Counted from the first letter of the stretch, positions 1-7,888 are shown. The stretch is 64,000 nt of DNA from Thioalkalivibrio sulfidiphilus (GCF_000377945.1 NZ_KB898931.1:1-64000), one strand, 5' to 3'. Numbers and translations: made by a program. The notes: generated by a model not told the origin, from the sequence alone.

Positions 1-135
1 CAGGATGCGAAAGTGTTCGGTACAAGGAAATGTCCTGACGCGGTGATCTCCGCCATAGCGTGTGACGATGCGGGCGAAAGTCGTCCAAGGCAGAAAGTCC
101 ATCAACTGCGCGAACAAGGTCTTTCCGGTGTACAT
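1..135 (-). CDS. IS4-type transposase, N-terminal fragment (runs off left edge)
   Basis: Reading the minus strand from an ATG at 135 gives 45 codons beginning MYTGKTLFAQLMDFLP and continuing without a stop to the window edge. This opening resembles the DUF4372 N-terminal domain of IS4-family transposases (basic start, F-A-Q-L-M/L-D-F-L-P, then a conserved R-Y-x-G). The catalytic DDE domain would lie outside the window. A purine-rich GAGGA stretch sits upstream of the ATG. Whether the element is intact cannot be judged from this fragment. Family assignment is from remembered motif pattern only. Confidence 0.7.
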   Translation of the reverse strand, partial: MYTGKTLFAQLMDFLPWTTFARIVTRYGGDHRVRTFPCTEHFRIL

Positions 136-217
136 AGGGGGTCCTCGATGAAATACCCCTTGTACGATCCCTTGAACACGACCTCGCGCTCAAGTCGACA
201 CCACCAATTTTCAGAAA

Positions 218-238
218 AATATGACTAAAAGTCATATT
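218..238. repeat. Perfect 9-bp palindrome, 3-nt loop
   Basis: AATATGACT and AGTCATATT flank AAA. It is AT-rich, unlike its surroundings, and lies inside the proposed IS end, about 85 bases upstream of the transposase start. It could be a transposase regulatory site or a subterminal repeat; nothing decides between these. Confidence 0.5.
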
Positions 239-299
239 GTTATGCGAATATGCATCAGAGTTAACCGGACACTAGTGAAATGCGCTATTAAATTCAAGG

Positions 300-398
300 A
301 TTTTTCTTCGCGCCTTCGCGCCTTCGCGTCTTTGCGAGAGACTCGGTTTTGGTTTTGATTTACCCCGCGCCGCTGCGTCTCCGCGAGAGAACAGGGTT
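300..398 (+). repeat. Two direct half-copies of the CGC-periodic intergenic repeat
   Basis: 306-345 carries repeated CTTCGCGC units ending in TTTGCGAGAGA. 364-398 carries a related string containing CTGCGTCTCCGCGAGAGAA. Both read in the same direction, unlike the inverted pairs elsewhere in the window. They resemble one arm each of the 8-9-nt-period repeats at 11851-11959 and 57021-57188, so this may be a remnant trimmed by the adjacent insertion sequence. Confidence 0.5.
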
Positions 399-421
399 TT
401 CCAGACCTCAAGCGCAGATAC

Positions 422-454
422 AAAAAAGCCCACACCTTTCGGTGCGGGCTTTTT
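422..454 (-). terminator. Rho-independent terminator of the PEP-CTERM gene
   Basis: A strong hairpin AAGCCCaCACC / GGTGcGGGCTT with a short loop is flanked by A and T runs on both strands. It sits about 20 bases past the stop codon of the minus-strand gene that ends at 474, so it should terminate that transcript; the symmetrical A/T runs would allow it to work in both directions. Confidence 0.75.
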
Positions 455-473
455 CACCGGCTGTGTTGGATGA

Positions 474-1184
474 TCAGCCGACGTTGCGGCGACGCACACC
501 GAAGGCCAGGGCCAGCAGGCCGATGCTCAGCAGGAGCAGGGTGCCGGGCTCAGGCACACCCACGGGCCGGGGCTTGATCACCAGAAGATCCTGGGAGTTG
601 CCGGCAGTGAGCACATACATGGCGAACTGTCCTGCAAAATCGCCCATGTTGTTGAGCCAGTTGTCGGCCGTGCTCGCCGCGCCCCCGAAGCCGGTGGCGG
701 TGAAATTGCCAGTACCCAGGCTGTAGCTGCTGCTGTTTTCGTTGATGATCTCCCACAGGGCCAGCTGGAAGGCCACGTTGCCAGCAGTGGTGCCAAGGCT
801 TTCATGATAATTGCCGTACAGGCTTTGGATGGCGCCCAACTGGGTTGCGCCGAAGTAGTCGCCCGCATCCATCACGCTGTAGTGTGTAGTGCCGGTGTTC
901 AGGGCGATACCCGTCTGGACGCAGAACGCCTCAACCCGGTTACCCCAGTCCATGTCGCCACTGCTGCCAAGGACGTCGAAGCCGAACAGGCCCGCATTGA
1001 CGCCAAGGCTGGATCGGTTGCCGATCAGGCTGCTGGGGCTCGCGCTGTCGTAGAGCGTGCCGCTGGCGGAGCCACCGACGAAGCCGGTGTATCTCAGGTC
1101 GACGGTGTTAGCACTGGCGCTGCTGAATGCGAAGACACCGATGAGCAGCAGTACAACGGCGGATGTCCTTTTGATGAGTTTCAT
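474..1184 (-). CDS. PEP-CTERM sorting-domain exported protein, function unknown
   Basis: 236 residues. The N-terminus has a Lys/Arg-rich start and a hydrophobic stretch (about residues 8-25) ending at A-S-A, a typical signal peptide. The C-terminus is the tripartite PEP-CTERM signal: V-P-E-P-G-T, a hydrophobic helix, and a basic end R-R-R-N-V-G. Such proteins are exported, then processed by an exosortase, and are usually linked to extracellular polymer or biofilm matrix. The central ~190 residues are rich in Gly, Ser and Asn and are not recognised. The ATG at 1184 is preferred over one at 1199 because GGGGA lies just upstream and it places the basic residues at the start of the signal peptide. 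It is a single-gene unit with its own terminator. Confidence 0.85.
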   Translation of the reverse strand: MKLIKRTSAVVLLLIGVFAFSSASANTVDLRYTGFVGGSASGTLYDSASPSSLIGNRSSLGVNAGLFGFDVLGSSGDMDWGNRVEAFCVQTGIALNTGTTHYSVMDAGDYFGATQLGAIQSLYGNYHESLGTTAGNVAFQLALWEIINENSSSYSLGTGNFTATGFGGAASTADNWLNNMGDFAGQFAMYVLTAGNSQDLLVIKPRPVGVPEPGTLLLLSIGLLALAFGVRRRNVG

Positions 1185-1372
1185 GTCCCCTGTCCTCATT
1201 GTCAGATTTCCTTACACAACCGCTCTTGCGGTGTGTCCCTGATCACAATGAAGCAGAAAGCGTGCCAGGATCCCAAGAACCTCATTGCGCATGGTTTTTT
1301 GTGATCTACGACGCGCGGGGCCAGGTGATTTTGTAAACTATTTCGACAAGGCGAAGTTGGGGCGCTGGGCAA

Positions 1373-1846
1373 TCAACCCGTTTTCAGCGCCCGTTCCTTC
1401 TCCCTCTGCCAGTCCCGTTCCTTGATGGTGGCGCGCTTGTCGTGCTCCTTCTTGCCCTTGGCCAGGCCGATCTCCAGCTTAGCCCGGCCGCGCTTCCAGT
1501 AGAGTGCGAGCGGGGTGAGGGTGTAGCCCTTGCGCTCCACCTGGCCGATGAGCTTGTTGAGCTCTTCCTTGTGCAGCAGCAGCTTGCGGCTACGCATGGG
1601 GTCGGGGTGGATGTGGGTGGAGGCGGTGGGCAGGGGGCTGATGTGGGCGCCGAACAGCCAGGCCTCGCCGTCCTTGATGAGCACGTAGCTCTCATTGAGC
1701 TGTACGCGCCCGTCGCGCAGGCTCTTGACCTCCCAGCCCTCCAGGGCGAGGCCCGCCTCGAAGCGTTCCTCGATGAAGTATTCGTGGCGCGCCTTCTTGT
1801 TGAGCGCAATGGTGCTGGTGCCCGCTTGTTTGGCCTGTTTCGACAT
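1373..1846 (-). CDS. smpB: SsrA-binding protein SmpB
   Basis: 157 residues, the usual family length. SmpB binds tmRNA and delivers it to ribosomes stalled on broken mRNAs, so that the trapped peptide is tagged for proteolysis. Recognisable features are the early N-K-K-A-R-H-E-Y segment, the E-G-W-E-V-K-S-L-R strand, and a basic C-terminal tail (K-G-K-K-x-H-D-K-R, then W-Q-R-E-K) that inserts into the decoding centre. The tmRNA gene often adjoins smpB, but no tmRNA is visible here. It is divergent from the sodium symporter gene at 1936. Confidence 0.97.
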   Translation of the reverse strand: MSKQAKQAGTSTIALNKKARHEYFIEERFEAGLALEGWEVKSLRDGRVQLNESYVLIKDGEAWLFGAHISPLPTASTHIHPDPMRSRKLLLHKEELNKLIGQVERKGYTLTPLALYWKRGRAKLEIGLAKGKKEHDKRATIKERDWQREKERALKTG

Positions 1847-1854
1847 GGGGCGGG

Positions 1855-1860
1855 ATTATA
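1855..1860 (-). promoter_or_regulatory. Candidate -10 box of smpB, almost leaderless mRNA
   Basis: A perfect TATAAT on the minus strand ends only 8 bases before the smpB ATG at 1846. A start of transcription 6-7 bases downstream would give a leader of one or two bases and no Shine-Dalgarno sequence. No clear -35 match was seen at the proper distance. Confidence 0.45.
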
Positions 1861-1935
1861 CGCGAAGGCGGGCGCGGTTGAGCGCCGGGTTGGTATTGCT
1901 CACAATAGCGACGCCGATCAGGGAGATAGATAACG

Positions 1936-3294
1936 ATGAGAAAAGAATCCTCCATCCACGGGCAGTGGTCGTCGAAACTGGTGTTCATCCTGGCGGCCAC
2001 GGGTTCGGCCGTGGGGCTTGGCAACATCTGGCGCTTCCCCTACATCGCGGGCGAGCATGGCGGCGGGGCCTTCGTGCTGGTCTACCTGCTGTGCATCCTG
2101 CTCATCGGCCTGCCCATCATGATGGCGGAGATCCTCATCGGCCGGCGCGGGCGGCAGAGTCCCATCAACACCATGACCTCCCTGGCCCGCGAGGAGGGCC
2201 TGTCCCGGGGCTGGGGGCTGATGGGCTGGATGGGGGTGGTCGCCGGATTCCTGATTCTTTCTTATTACAGCGTGATCGCCGGCTGGGCGCTCTCCTACGT
2301 GTTCCGGGCCGGCACCGGCAGTTTCGTGGGGCTGGACGTGCAGGGTGTCCAGGCCATGTTCGAGGGCCTGGTGGCGGATCCGGAGCGCCTGCTGGCCTGG
2401 CACACCGTCTTCATGTGCATGACCCTGATCGTGGTGGCCCGGGGGGTGCGCTCGGGTCTCGAGCAGGCGGTGAAGTTCCTCATGCCCCTGCTGCTGCTCA
2501 TGCTGGTGCTGCTGGTGGGGTATGCCATGGCCGAGGGGCATTTCATGGAGGGCCTGCGCTTCATGTTCACCCCGGACTTCAGCAAGCTCAGCGGAAATTC
2601 GGTGCTGGTGGCCATGGGCCAGGCCTTCTTCACCCTGAGCCTGGGCATGGGGGCCATCATGATCTACGGCTCCTACCTCAGTTCCCGGGCCTCCATCGCC
2701 AGGACCTCCGCCACGGTGGTGGGTGCCGATACCCTGGTGGCCATCCTGGCGGGCCTGGCCATCTTCCCCATCGTGTTTGCCGCGGGACTCGAGCCGAGCC
2801 AGGGGCCCGGGCTGATCTTCATCAGCCTACCGCTGGCCTTTGCCCAGATGCCCGGCGGGGTGCTGTTCGGCACGGTGTTCTTCGTGCTGCTGGTGGTGGC
2901 GGCCTGGACCTCGTCCATATCGCTCATGGAGCCGGCGGTGACCTACCTGGTGGAGAACCGGGGCATGACCCGGGTGAGCGCGGCCACGCTGGTGGCGGTG
3001 CTGTCCTGGCTGCTGGGCATCGGCACGGTGCTGTCCTTCAACCACTGGTCCGGCTACACCCTGTTCGACATGACCTTCTTCGGCGCGGTGGACTACCTCA
3101 CCTCCAACATCCTGCTGCCCCTGGGCGGACTGCTCATCGCCCTGTTCGTGGGCTGGCGCATGACCGAACGCTCCGTGGCCTCGGAGCTGGACGTGCAGCG
3201 GCCGGTGCTGTTCCGCACATGGTATTATCTGCTGCGTTTCGTCGCGCCCATCGGCATCCTGCTGGTGTTCCTGCGCGCCATCAACGTCATCTGA
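1936..3294 (+). CDS. Sodium-dependent transporter, neurotransmitter:sodium symporter (NSS) family
   Basis: 452 residues, almost all hydrophobic helices, the size of bacterial 11-helix NSS proteins. These import amino acids or related amines with sodium. TM1 (about residues 15-36) carries the family signature G-S-A-V-G-L-G-N-I-W-R-F-P-Y, whose unwound centre forms the sodium and substrate sites. TM6 carries F-F-T-L-S-L-G-M-G-A-I, closely matching the LeuT substrate-binding segment. The substrate cannot be read from sequence. It is followed 13 bases later by ratA, so the two may be co-transcribed. Confidence 0.92.
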   Translation: MRKESSIHGQWSSKLVFILAATGSAVGLGNIWRFPYIAGEHGGGAFVLVYLLCILLIGLPIMMAEILIGRRGRQSPINTMTSLAREEGLSRGWGLMGWMGVVAGFLILSYYSVIAGWALSYVFRAGTGSFVGLDVQGVQAMFEGLVADPERLLAWHTVFMCMTLIVVARGVRSGLEQAVKFLMPLLLLMLVLLVGYAMAEGHFMEGLRFMFTPDFSKLSGNSVLVAMGQAFFTLSLGMGAIMIYGSYLSSRASIARTSATVVGADTLVAILAGLAIFPIVFAAGLEPSQGPGLIFISLPLAFAQMPGGVLFGTVFFVLLVVAAWTSSISLMEPAVTYLVENRGMTRVSAATLVAVLSWLLGIGTVLSFNHWSGYTLFDMTFFGAVDYLTSNILLPLGGLLIALFVGWRMTERSVASELDVQRPVLFRTWYYLLRFVAPIGILLVFLRAINVI

Positions 3295-3307
3295 TCTGCC
3301 CGTCACT

Positions 3308-3745
3308 ATGCCTTCCATCAGCCGCAGCGCCCTGGTGCCCTACAGCCCCGCCCAGATGTACGACCTGGTGAATGACATCGAGTCCTACCCGCGCTTCTTG
3401 CCCGGCTGCCGCAGCGCCAAGGTGCACGCCCGGGACGAGGACACCATCAAGGCGAGCCTGGAACTGGCCAAGGGGGCGGTGAGCAAGTCCTTCACCACCT
3501 GCAACCGCCTGCAGAAGAACAAGATGATCGAGGTGCGCCTGGTGGAGGGGCCGTTCCGGCACCTGGAAGGCTTCTGGCGCTTCGACGCCCTGGAGAGCGG
3601 CGCCAGCCGCGTGTCCCTGGACCTGGAGTTCGAGTTCTCCAGCCGCCTGGTGGGCCTGGCCATCGGCCCGGTGTTCAACCAGATCGCCAATACCCTGGTG
3701 GATTCCTTCGTGCGCCGGGCCCGGGAAGTCTATGGCGTCCGCTGA
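3308..3745 (+). CDS. ratA: RatA/Coq10-like START-domain protein
   Basis: 145 residues matching the YfjG/RatA family (START/polyketide-cyclase fold): start with S-R-S-A-L-V-P-Y-S, then M-Y-D-L-V-N-D-I-E-S-Y-P-x-F-L-P-G-C and a C-terminal V-F-N-Q-I-A-N-T-L-V-D-S-F amphipathic helix. Reported roles differ: the E. coli protein was described as blocking 70S ribosome assembly, while the fold relates it to Coq10, a ubiquinone-binding chaperone. The neighbouring rnfH gene overlaps its end by 14 bases, the usual arrangement in gammaproteobacteria. Confidence 0.92.
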   Translation: MPSISRSALVPYSPAQMYDLVNDIESYPRFLPGCRSAKVHARDEDTIKASLELAKGAVSKSFTTCNRLQKNKMIEVRLVEGPFRHLEGFWRFDALESGASRVSLDLEFEFSSRLVGLAIGPVFNQIANTLVDSFVRRAREVYGVR

Positions 3746-4085
3746 AGCCGGTGCCCGCGAGGGCATGACCGTCGAGGTGGCCTACGCCCGTCCCGACACC
3801 CAGCTGATCCTGGAGGTCATCGTCCCCGAGGGGGCCACGGTGGAGGATGCCCTGCGTGCCTCGGGGATCGACGCCCGTTTCCCGGAGATCGACCTGGAGG
3901 CGGCCAAGGTGGGTATCTTCGGCAAGCTCACCAAGCGCGACACGGTGCTCAAGCCCCGGGATCGGGTGGAGATCTATCGTCCGCTCTTCGCCGACCCGAA
4001 GGAGGTGCGCAAGCAGCGCGCCGCGGCCGGCAAGCGCATGAAGAAGGGGGGTGGAGACATAGAGGAGCCAGAGACAAGTAACTAG
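3732..4085 (+). CDS. rnfH: RnfH/RatB family ubiquitin-like protein
   Basis: 117 residues; UPF0125 family with a beta-grasp fold (V-E-V-A-Y-A-R-P, G-A-T-V-E-D-A-L-R-A-S-G-I, V-G-I-F-G-K-L, L-K-P-x-D-R-V-E-I-Y-R-P-L). Function is not established; it travels with ratA. The ATG at 3732 overlaps ratA; an in-frame ATG at 3765 (M-T-V-E-V-A-Y) is a plausible shorter start. The last residues E-E-P-E-T-S-N are encoded inside the intergenic repeat that begins at 4069, so the repeat has altered or extended the C-terminus. Confidence 0.9.
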   Translation: MASAEAGAREGMTVEVAYARPDTQLILEVIVPEGATVEDALRASGIDARFPEIDLEAAKVGIFGKLTKRDTVLKPRDRVEIYRPLFADPKEVRKQRAAAGKRMKKGGGDIEEPETSN

Positions 4086-4152
4086 AGGCAAGAGACAGGA
4101 TGGCGTCGGCTGTGGCCTTCACTTGTCTCTAGCCACTTGCCTCTTGTCTCTG
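4069..4152. repeat. Inverted intergenic repeat, CAAGAGG heptamer family, copy 1
   Basis: Left arm 4069-4098 is made of AGAGACAAG/GAGGCAAG units; right arm 4120-4152 is an imperfect reverse complement. The loop of about 20 bases is unrelated to other copies. It occupies the convergent rnfH/bamE junction and contains the rnfH stop codon. The same family recurs at 7889-8000, 13152-13227, 19575-19693 and 23390-23426. Confidence 0.8.
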
Positions 4153-4172
4153 TGCCTTACTGTCTCTGCGCC

Positions 4173-4526
4173 TTACTTCAGACCACTGTCCTCGATGCTG
4201 GACACCCGGTAGGCTCCGTCGAACAGGATGGTCAGGCGACGACGCTGCGCCTGACCGTCGCCGGGCTTGAGGTAGTAGACGTACTCCCACCGCCGGTCCC
4301 CGTGGAAGGGATCACGCAGCACCGGCTCGCCGAGCAGGAAGCGCACCTGCTCCGGGCTCATGCCCGTCTCCAGCTGGGCGATGCGCTCATCATCCAGGTG
4401 GTTTCCCTGTTGCAAGTCGGGGCGGAACACGGAGAACAGCCCCGTGCCGCAACCCTGGAGCAGCAGGCTTGCAATGAGCACGAGTCCGGTGAGAATCTTT
4501 CCCATATGAGATCGGTTATCCTTCAT
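4173..4526 (-). CDS. bamE: Outer-membrane assembly lipoprotein BamE
   Basis: 117 residues from the ATG at 4526; an in-frame ATG at 4505 gives a more usual short signal peptide (M-G-K-I-L-T-G). BamE is a small lipoprotein of the BAM complex that inserts beta-barrel proteins into the outer membrane. A hydrophobic stretch leads to the lipobox L-Q-G-C, then the family features R-P-D-L-Q-Q-G-N, G-M-S-P-E-Q-V-R-F-L-L-G-E-P and W-E-Y-V-Y-Y. It is divergent from fur, the arrangement common in gammaproteobacteria. Confidence 0.93.
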   Translation of the reverse strand: MKDNRSHMGKILTGLVLIASLLLQGCGTGLFSVFRPDLQQGNHLDDERIAQLETGMSPEQVRFLLGEPVLRDPFHGDRRWEYVYYLKPGDGQAQRRRLTILFDGAYRVSSIEDSGLK

Positions 4527-4606
4527 TGGGCCGCCCGAGTGGTATCCGGAGCGCCGGTGAGTGTGGCCGGATTGTACATCGATTCAGGGCCCGAACGGAG
4601 GACCCC

Positions 4607-5035
4607 TTGGAAAGCCAGGATCTGAAAAAGGCCGGATTGAAGGTGACCTTACCCAGGATGAAGATCCTGGAATTGCTGGAAAATTCCGACGATCGCCATC
4701 TGAGTGCCGAGACCATCTATCGCCAGCTGCTGGAAGGCGGTGAGGAGATCGGCCTGGCCACCGTCTACCGGGTGCTGACCCAGTTCGAGCAGGCCGGTCT
4801 GGTGAACCGCCACCACTTCGAGGGCAACCAGGCGGTGTTCGAGCTGGAGCGGGGCCGGCACCACGACCACATCATCTGCGTGAACTGCGGCCGGGTGGAC
4901 GAATTCATGGACAGCGTCATCGAGGAACGCCAGAAGGCCATCGCCGAGAAGCTCGGCTACACCATCAAGGATCATGCGCTCACCCTCTACGGGGAGTGCA
5001 ACAAGCCGGATTGCCCGAATCGGGACAAGGCGTAA
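4607..5035 (+). CDS. fur: Ferric uptake regulator Fur
   Basis: 142 residues when started at TTG 4607, which has GGAGG at 4597-4601 five bases upstream; an upstream ATG at 4526 would add 27 residues unlike any Fur N-terminus. Fur represses iron-uptake genes when bound to Fe(II). The winged helix occupies residues 1-80 (L-A-T-V-Y-R-V-L is the recognition helix). The metal sites follow: H85-H86-D87-H88, the C91-x2-C94 pair, and a second pair C131/C136 near the end. The gene ends exactly at the edge of an inverted repeat. Confidence 0.95.
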   Translation: MESQDLKKAGLKVTLPRMKILELLENSDDRHLSAETIYRQLLEGGEEIGLATVYRVLTQFEQAGLVNRHHFEGNQAVFELERGRHHDHIICVNCGRVDEFMDSVIEERQKAIAEKLGYTIKDHALTLYGECNKPDCPNRDKA

Positions 5036-5148
5036 AGACAATTCAATATTTAAGATTCAAGATTCAATGAAGACGCTGCGGCTGCACGTTCAGCCGGCGT
5101 CGGGTGTCACCCCTTTGAACCTTGAATATTGAATCTTGAATTGTCTTT
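5034..5148. repeat. Inverted intergenic repeat, ATTCAAG heptamer family, copy 1
   Basis: Left arm 5034-5068 and right arm 5114-5148 are reverse complements at 30 of 35 positions. Units are ATTCAAG/ATTCAAT with a 7-nt period; the 45-base loop is GC-rich. The left arm begins within the fur stop codon. The right arm is translated as the end of recN. A second copy lies at 53694-53779. Confidence 0.85.
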
Positions 5149-6810
5149 CGCCTTCTCCACCATCTCCCGCGCGTGGGCCACGGTCTGCTCGGTGAGGTCC
5201 ACGCCGCCCAGCATGCGGGCCACTTCCTGGATGCGGCTGTCGGCGTCCAGTACCTGGATGCGGGTGCGGGTGTCGGCCTTGCCCTTGTGCTTGCTCACCT
5301 GCAGGTGATGGTGGGCCTGGGCGGCCACCTGGGGCAGGTGGGTGACGCACAGCACCTGGCGGTGCTCGCCCAGGCTGCGCAGCTGCCGGCCCACCACCTC
5401 CGCCACCGCGCCGCCGATGCCGGAATCCACTTCGTCGAAGATGAGCGTCGGGATGGGCAGGGCCTTGGCGGCGATCATCTGGATGGCCAGGCTGATGCGC
5501 GACAGTTCGCCGCCGGAGGCCACCCTGGTCAGCGCTTGCAGGGGCTGACCAGGGTTGGCGGTGACCAGGAACTCGATGCGGTCCAGGCCATGGGCGGCGG
5601 GGCGGGTCTCCGGGTCGCTGTCCACGGCCACCTGGAACTTGCCGCCCTCCATGCCCAGGCCCTGCATGGCCTCGCTCACCTGCTTGCCCAGTTTCTTCGC
5701 CGCCGCCTGCCGTGATCGGGACAGGGCCGCCGCCGCCTCCCGGTATTTCGCTTCCGCCGCCTCGGCCTTGCGGGTCAGGGCGTCCAGGTCCTCGTCGTCG
5801 CTTTCCAGCTGTGCCAGTTCCTCCAGGAGTTCGCGCGCCAGCCGGGGCAGGTCCTCGGGGGGCACCCGGTGCTTGCGCGCGAGGTCGTGGATGTCGGAGA
5901 GGCGTTGTTCCACGAAGCTCAGCCGGCCCGGGTCCAGTTCCACCCGGTCGGCGTAGTGGCGCAGGGCATCGGCCGCCTCGCGGATCTGGATCTGGGCGCT
6001 GGCGATCAGCTCCAGCGGCTCTTTCAGGGATGGGTCCAGGCGGGTGACTTCCTCCAGCAGGTGGTGCAGCTGGCCCAGCTGGGTGTCGATGCTTTGGTCG
6101 TCGGCGTACAGGCTCTGGTGCACTGATTCGGCCACTTCCAGCAGGCGCCCCGCATGGGCCAGGCGACGGTGCTCCTCGTCCAGTTGCGCGACCTCGTCGT
6201 CGCCCAGCTCCAGGGCCTTGAGCTCGCCGGTCTGAAAGCGCAGCAGGTCACGTCGGGCGCTGCGGGCCTCGTCGTCACCGGCGGCCCTGTCCAGGCGTTC
6301 CTGGATCTCGCGCCAGGCCATGAAGTGGCTGCGGGTCTCGTCCAGCAGTTTCGGGTGGTCGGCGAACTCGTCCAGGATGCGGCGCTGCACCTCGCGGCGG
6401 GTGAGGGATTGGTGGGCGTGCTGGCCGTGGATGTCCACCAGCATCTCGCCCAGGGACTTGAGGTTCTGCAGGGTGGTGGGGGTGCCGTTGATCCAGGCGC
6501 GGCTCTTGCCATCCGCGCCCACCATGCGACGCAGCAGGCATTCATGGCCGGTCTCCAGGGCCTGCTCATGCAGCCAGACCAGGGCGTCGGCGTCGTCGGA
6601 GAGGTCGAAGCCGACGCTGATCTCCGCCCGTTCCGCCCCGGCACGCACTGCGGTGCTGTCCGCCCGGTCCCCCAGCGCCAGCCCCAGGGCATCCACCAGG
6701 ATGGACTTGCCGGCGCCGGTCTCTCCCGTGAGCGCGCTCATGCCGGAACCGAGTTCTAGGCTCAGTTCGTCGATGATGGCGAAGTCGCGGATGTGGATGG
6801 AGGTGATCAT
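5107..6810 (-). CDS. recN: DNA repair protein RecN
   Basis: 567 residues from ATG 6810 (M-I-T-S-I-H-I-R-D-F-A); longer in-frame starts read through repeat sequence and are rejected. RecN is an SMC-like ATPase acting in double-strand-break repair. Walker A is G29-E-T-G-A-G-K-S36, a long coiled-coil centre follows, then the A-S-G-G-E-L-S-R signature and Walker B L-I-F-D-E-V-D-S-G-I-G-G. The last 12-13 residues (D-N-S-R-F-N-I-Q-G-S-K-G) are encoded by the right arm of the 5034-5148 repeat, so the native C-terminus has been replaced or extended. Confidence 0.96.
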   Translation of the reverse strand: MITSIHIRDFAIIDELSLELGSGMSALTGETGAGKSILVDALGLALGDRADSTAVRAGAERAEISVGFDLSDDADALVWLHEQALETGHECLLRRMVGADGKSRAWINGTPTTLQNLKSLGEMLVDIHGQHAHQSLTRREVQRRILDEFADHPKLLDETRSHFMAWREIQERLDRAAGDDEARSARRDLLRFQTGELKALELGDDEVAQLDEEHRRLAHAGRLLEVAESVHQSLYADDQSIDTQLGQLHHLLEEVTRLDPSLKEPLELIASAQIQIREAADALRHYADRVELDPGRLSFVEQRLSDIHDLARKHRVPPEDLPRLARELLEELAQLESDDEDLDALTRKAEAAEAKYREAAAALSRSRQAAAKKLGKQVSEAMQGLGMEGGKFQVAVDSDPETRPAAHGLDRIEFLVTANPGQPLQALTRVASGGELSRISLAIQMIAAKALPIPTLIFDEVDSGIGGAVAEVVGRQLRSLGEHRQVLCVTHLPQVAAQAHHHLQVSKHKGKADTRTRIQVLDADSRIQEVARMLGGVDLTEQTVAHAREMVEKAKDNSRFNIQGSKG

Positions 6811-6849
6811 TGTTATGAGGTGGGAAGGGGGAATTTGGAAGGGGGAATT

Positions 6850-6895
6850 AAAACCACCCTCACCCCGGCCCTCTCCCTGAGGGAGAGGGAGATAA
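6850..6895. repeat. CCCTCACCCC / CTCTCCCT-GAGGGAGAG hairpin repeat
   Basis: A near-perfect palindrome CCCTCTCCC / GGGAGAGGG with a 3-nt loop, preceded by ACCCTCACCCCGG. This string resembles a hairpin repeat found between genes in many proteobacteria. It sits in the recN-nadK gap, possibly separating the two transcripts. No further copy was seen in the window. Confidence 0.5.
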
Positions 6896-6959
6896 ACGTC
6901 CTGAGGGAGGTGGAGATCTGCGGCGTAAAGTGGCTGTCTCTTGCCACTAGCCACTGCCT

Positions 6960-7844
6960 TCAAGGCTGCTCCCCCCACCCCAGCTTCGCACGCAGGATCT
7001 GCAGGTAGTCGTAGCCCACCGGGTGGATCAGGCGCAGGCGGGTCTTCTTGCGGCGCACGATGAGGCGGTCGCCGGGTTCGAGGAAGGTGCTGGCCTGGCC
7101 GTCGAAGGCGGCCTGGGCGTTGCTGCGGTTCTGTTCGCAGACGCGGATCTCCACCTCGCTGTCCCCGTGGACCACCAGGGGGCGGTTGGACAGCCCGTGG
7201 GGGCAGATGGGCACCAGCACCAGGGCGTCCAGGCTCGGGGCAAGGATGGGGCCGCCGCCGGACAGGGCGTAGGCGGTGGATCCGGTGGGGGTGGCCACGA
7301 CGATGCCGTCGGCCCGCTGGGTGTTCACGTGGCGGCCGTCGATGCGGGTCTCGAACTCGATCATGCGTACTACGTCGCGGATGTGCAGCACCACGTCGTT
7401 CAGGGACAGTTGCTCCACCGCATCGCCGTTCTGGGTGACCACCCGGGTGGCGAGCAGGCTGCGGTAATCCTCATCGTATTCACCGGCCAGGATCTCGTCC
7501 AGGCGGCTCTGCATCTCGTGGGGGGAGACGTCCACCAGGAAACCCAGGCGTCCCACGTTGATGCCCAGGAGCGGCACCTGGTGGTCCACCATGGCCCGCC
7601 CGGCGGCCAGGAAGGTGCCGTCGCCGCCGATGACGATGGCCAGATCCGCCGCCTGCCCCATGGCGTCCAGGTCCGCGGTCTCGCAGCCCAGGTCATCCTC
7701 CAGCCACTGGCATGCGCTCTCGTGCAGCAGCACGCGGCAGCCGTGACCGAGCAGGTGTCCCACCAGGGTCATCAATATGTGTACCAGGCGCTCGTCACTG
7801 GTCTTGGTGATGATGCCGACGGTCTGGAAATGGGGCTTGGACAT
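6960..7844 (-). CDS. nadK: NAD kinase
   Basis: 294 residues. Phosphorylates NAD to NADP with ATP in the cytoplasm; the only known route to NADP. The G73-G-D-G-T77 motif of the diacylglycerol kinase-like fold is present, as are L-G-I-N-V-G-R-L-G-F-L, the N-D motif (L-S-L-N-D-V-V) and the glycine-rich T-P-T-G-S-T-A-Y-A-L-S-G-G-G-P. It is divergent from hrcA, so the intergenic region 7845-8096 holds promoters for both directions. Confidence 0.96.
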   Translation of the reverse strand: MSKPHFQTVGIITKTSDERLVHILMTLVGHLLGHGCRVLLHESACQWLEDDLGCETADLDAMGQAADLAIVIGGDGTFLAAGRAMVDHQVPLLGINVGRLGFLVDVSPHEMQSRLDEILAGEYDEDYRSLLATRVVTQNGDAVEQLSLNDVVLHIRDVVRMIEFETRIDGRHVNTQRADGIVVATPTGSTAYALSGGGPILAPSLDALVLVPICPHGLSNRPLVVHGDSEVEIRVCEQNRSNAQAAFDGQASTFLEPGDRLIVRRKKTRLRLIHPVGYDYLQILRAKLGWGEQP

Positions 7845-7888
7845 GGTTGGGCATTATCGGCAAAAGACGGGGCTCGTGTATATGAGGG

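Larger units (their letters stand above)
1..274 (-). mobile_element. Right-hand end of an IS4-type insertion sequence (partial)
   Basis: The partial transposase is preceded by about 140 bases of non-coding sequence. A minus-strand string TAGTGTCCGGTTAA at 274-261 looks like the terminal inverted repeat seen at the ends of some IS4/DUF4372 elements. The other terminus and any target-site duplication lie outside the window, so the boundary is a proposal. No genes lie between 136 and 473. Confidence 0.4.

Noticed and set aside
1200-1372. tmRNA gene next to smpB
   Set aside because: The gap is only 173 bases and shows no tRNA-Ala-like ends or tag frame.
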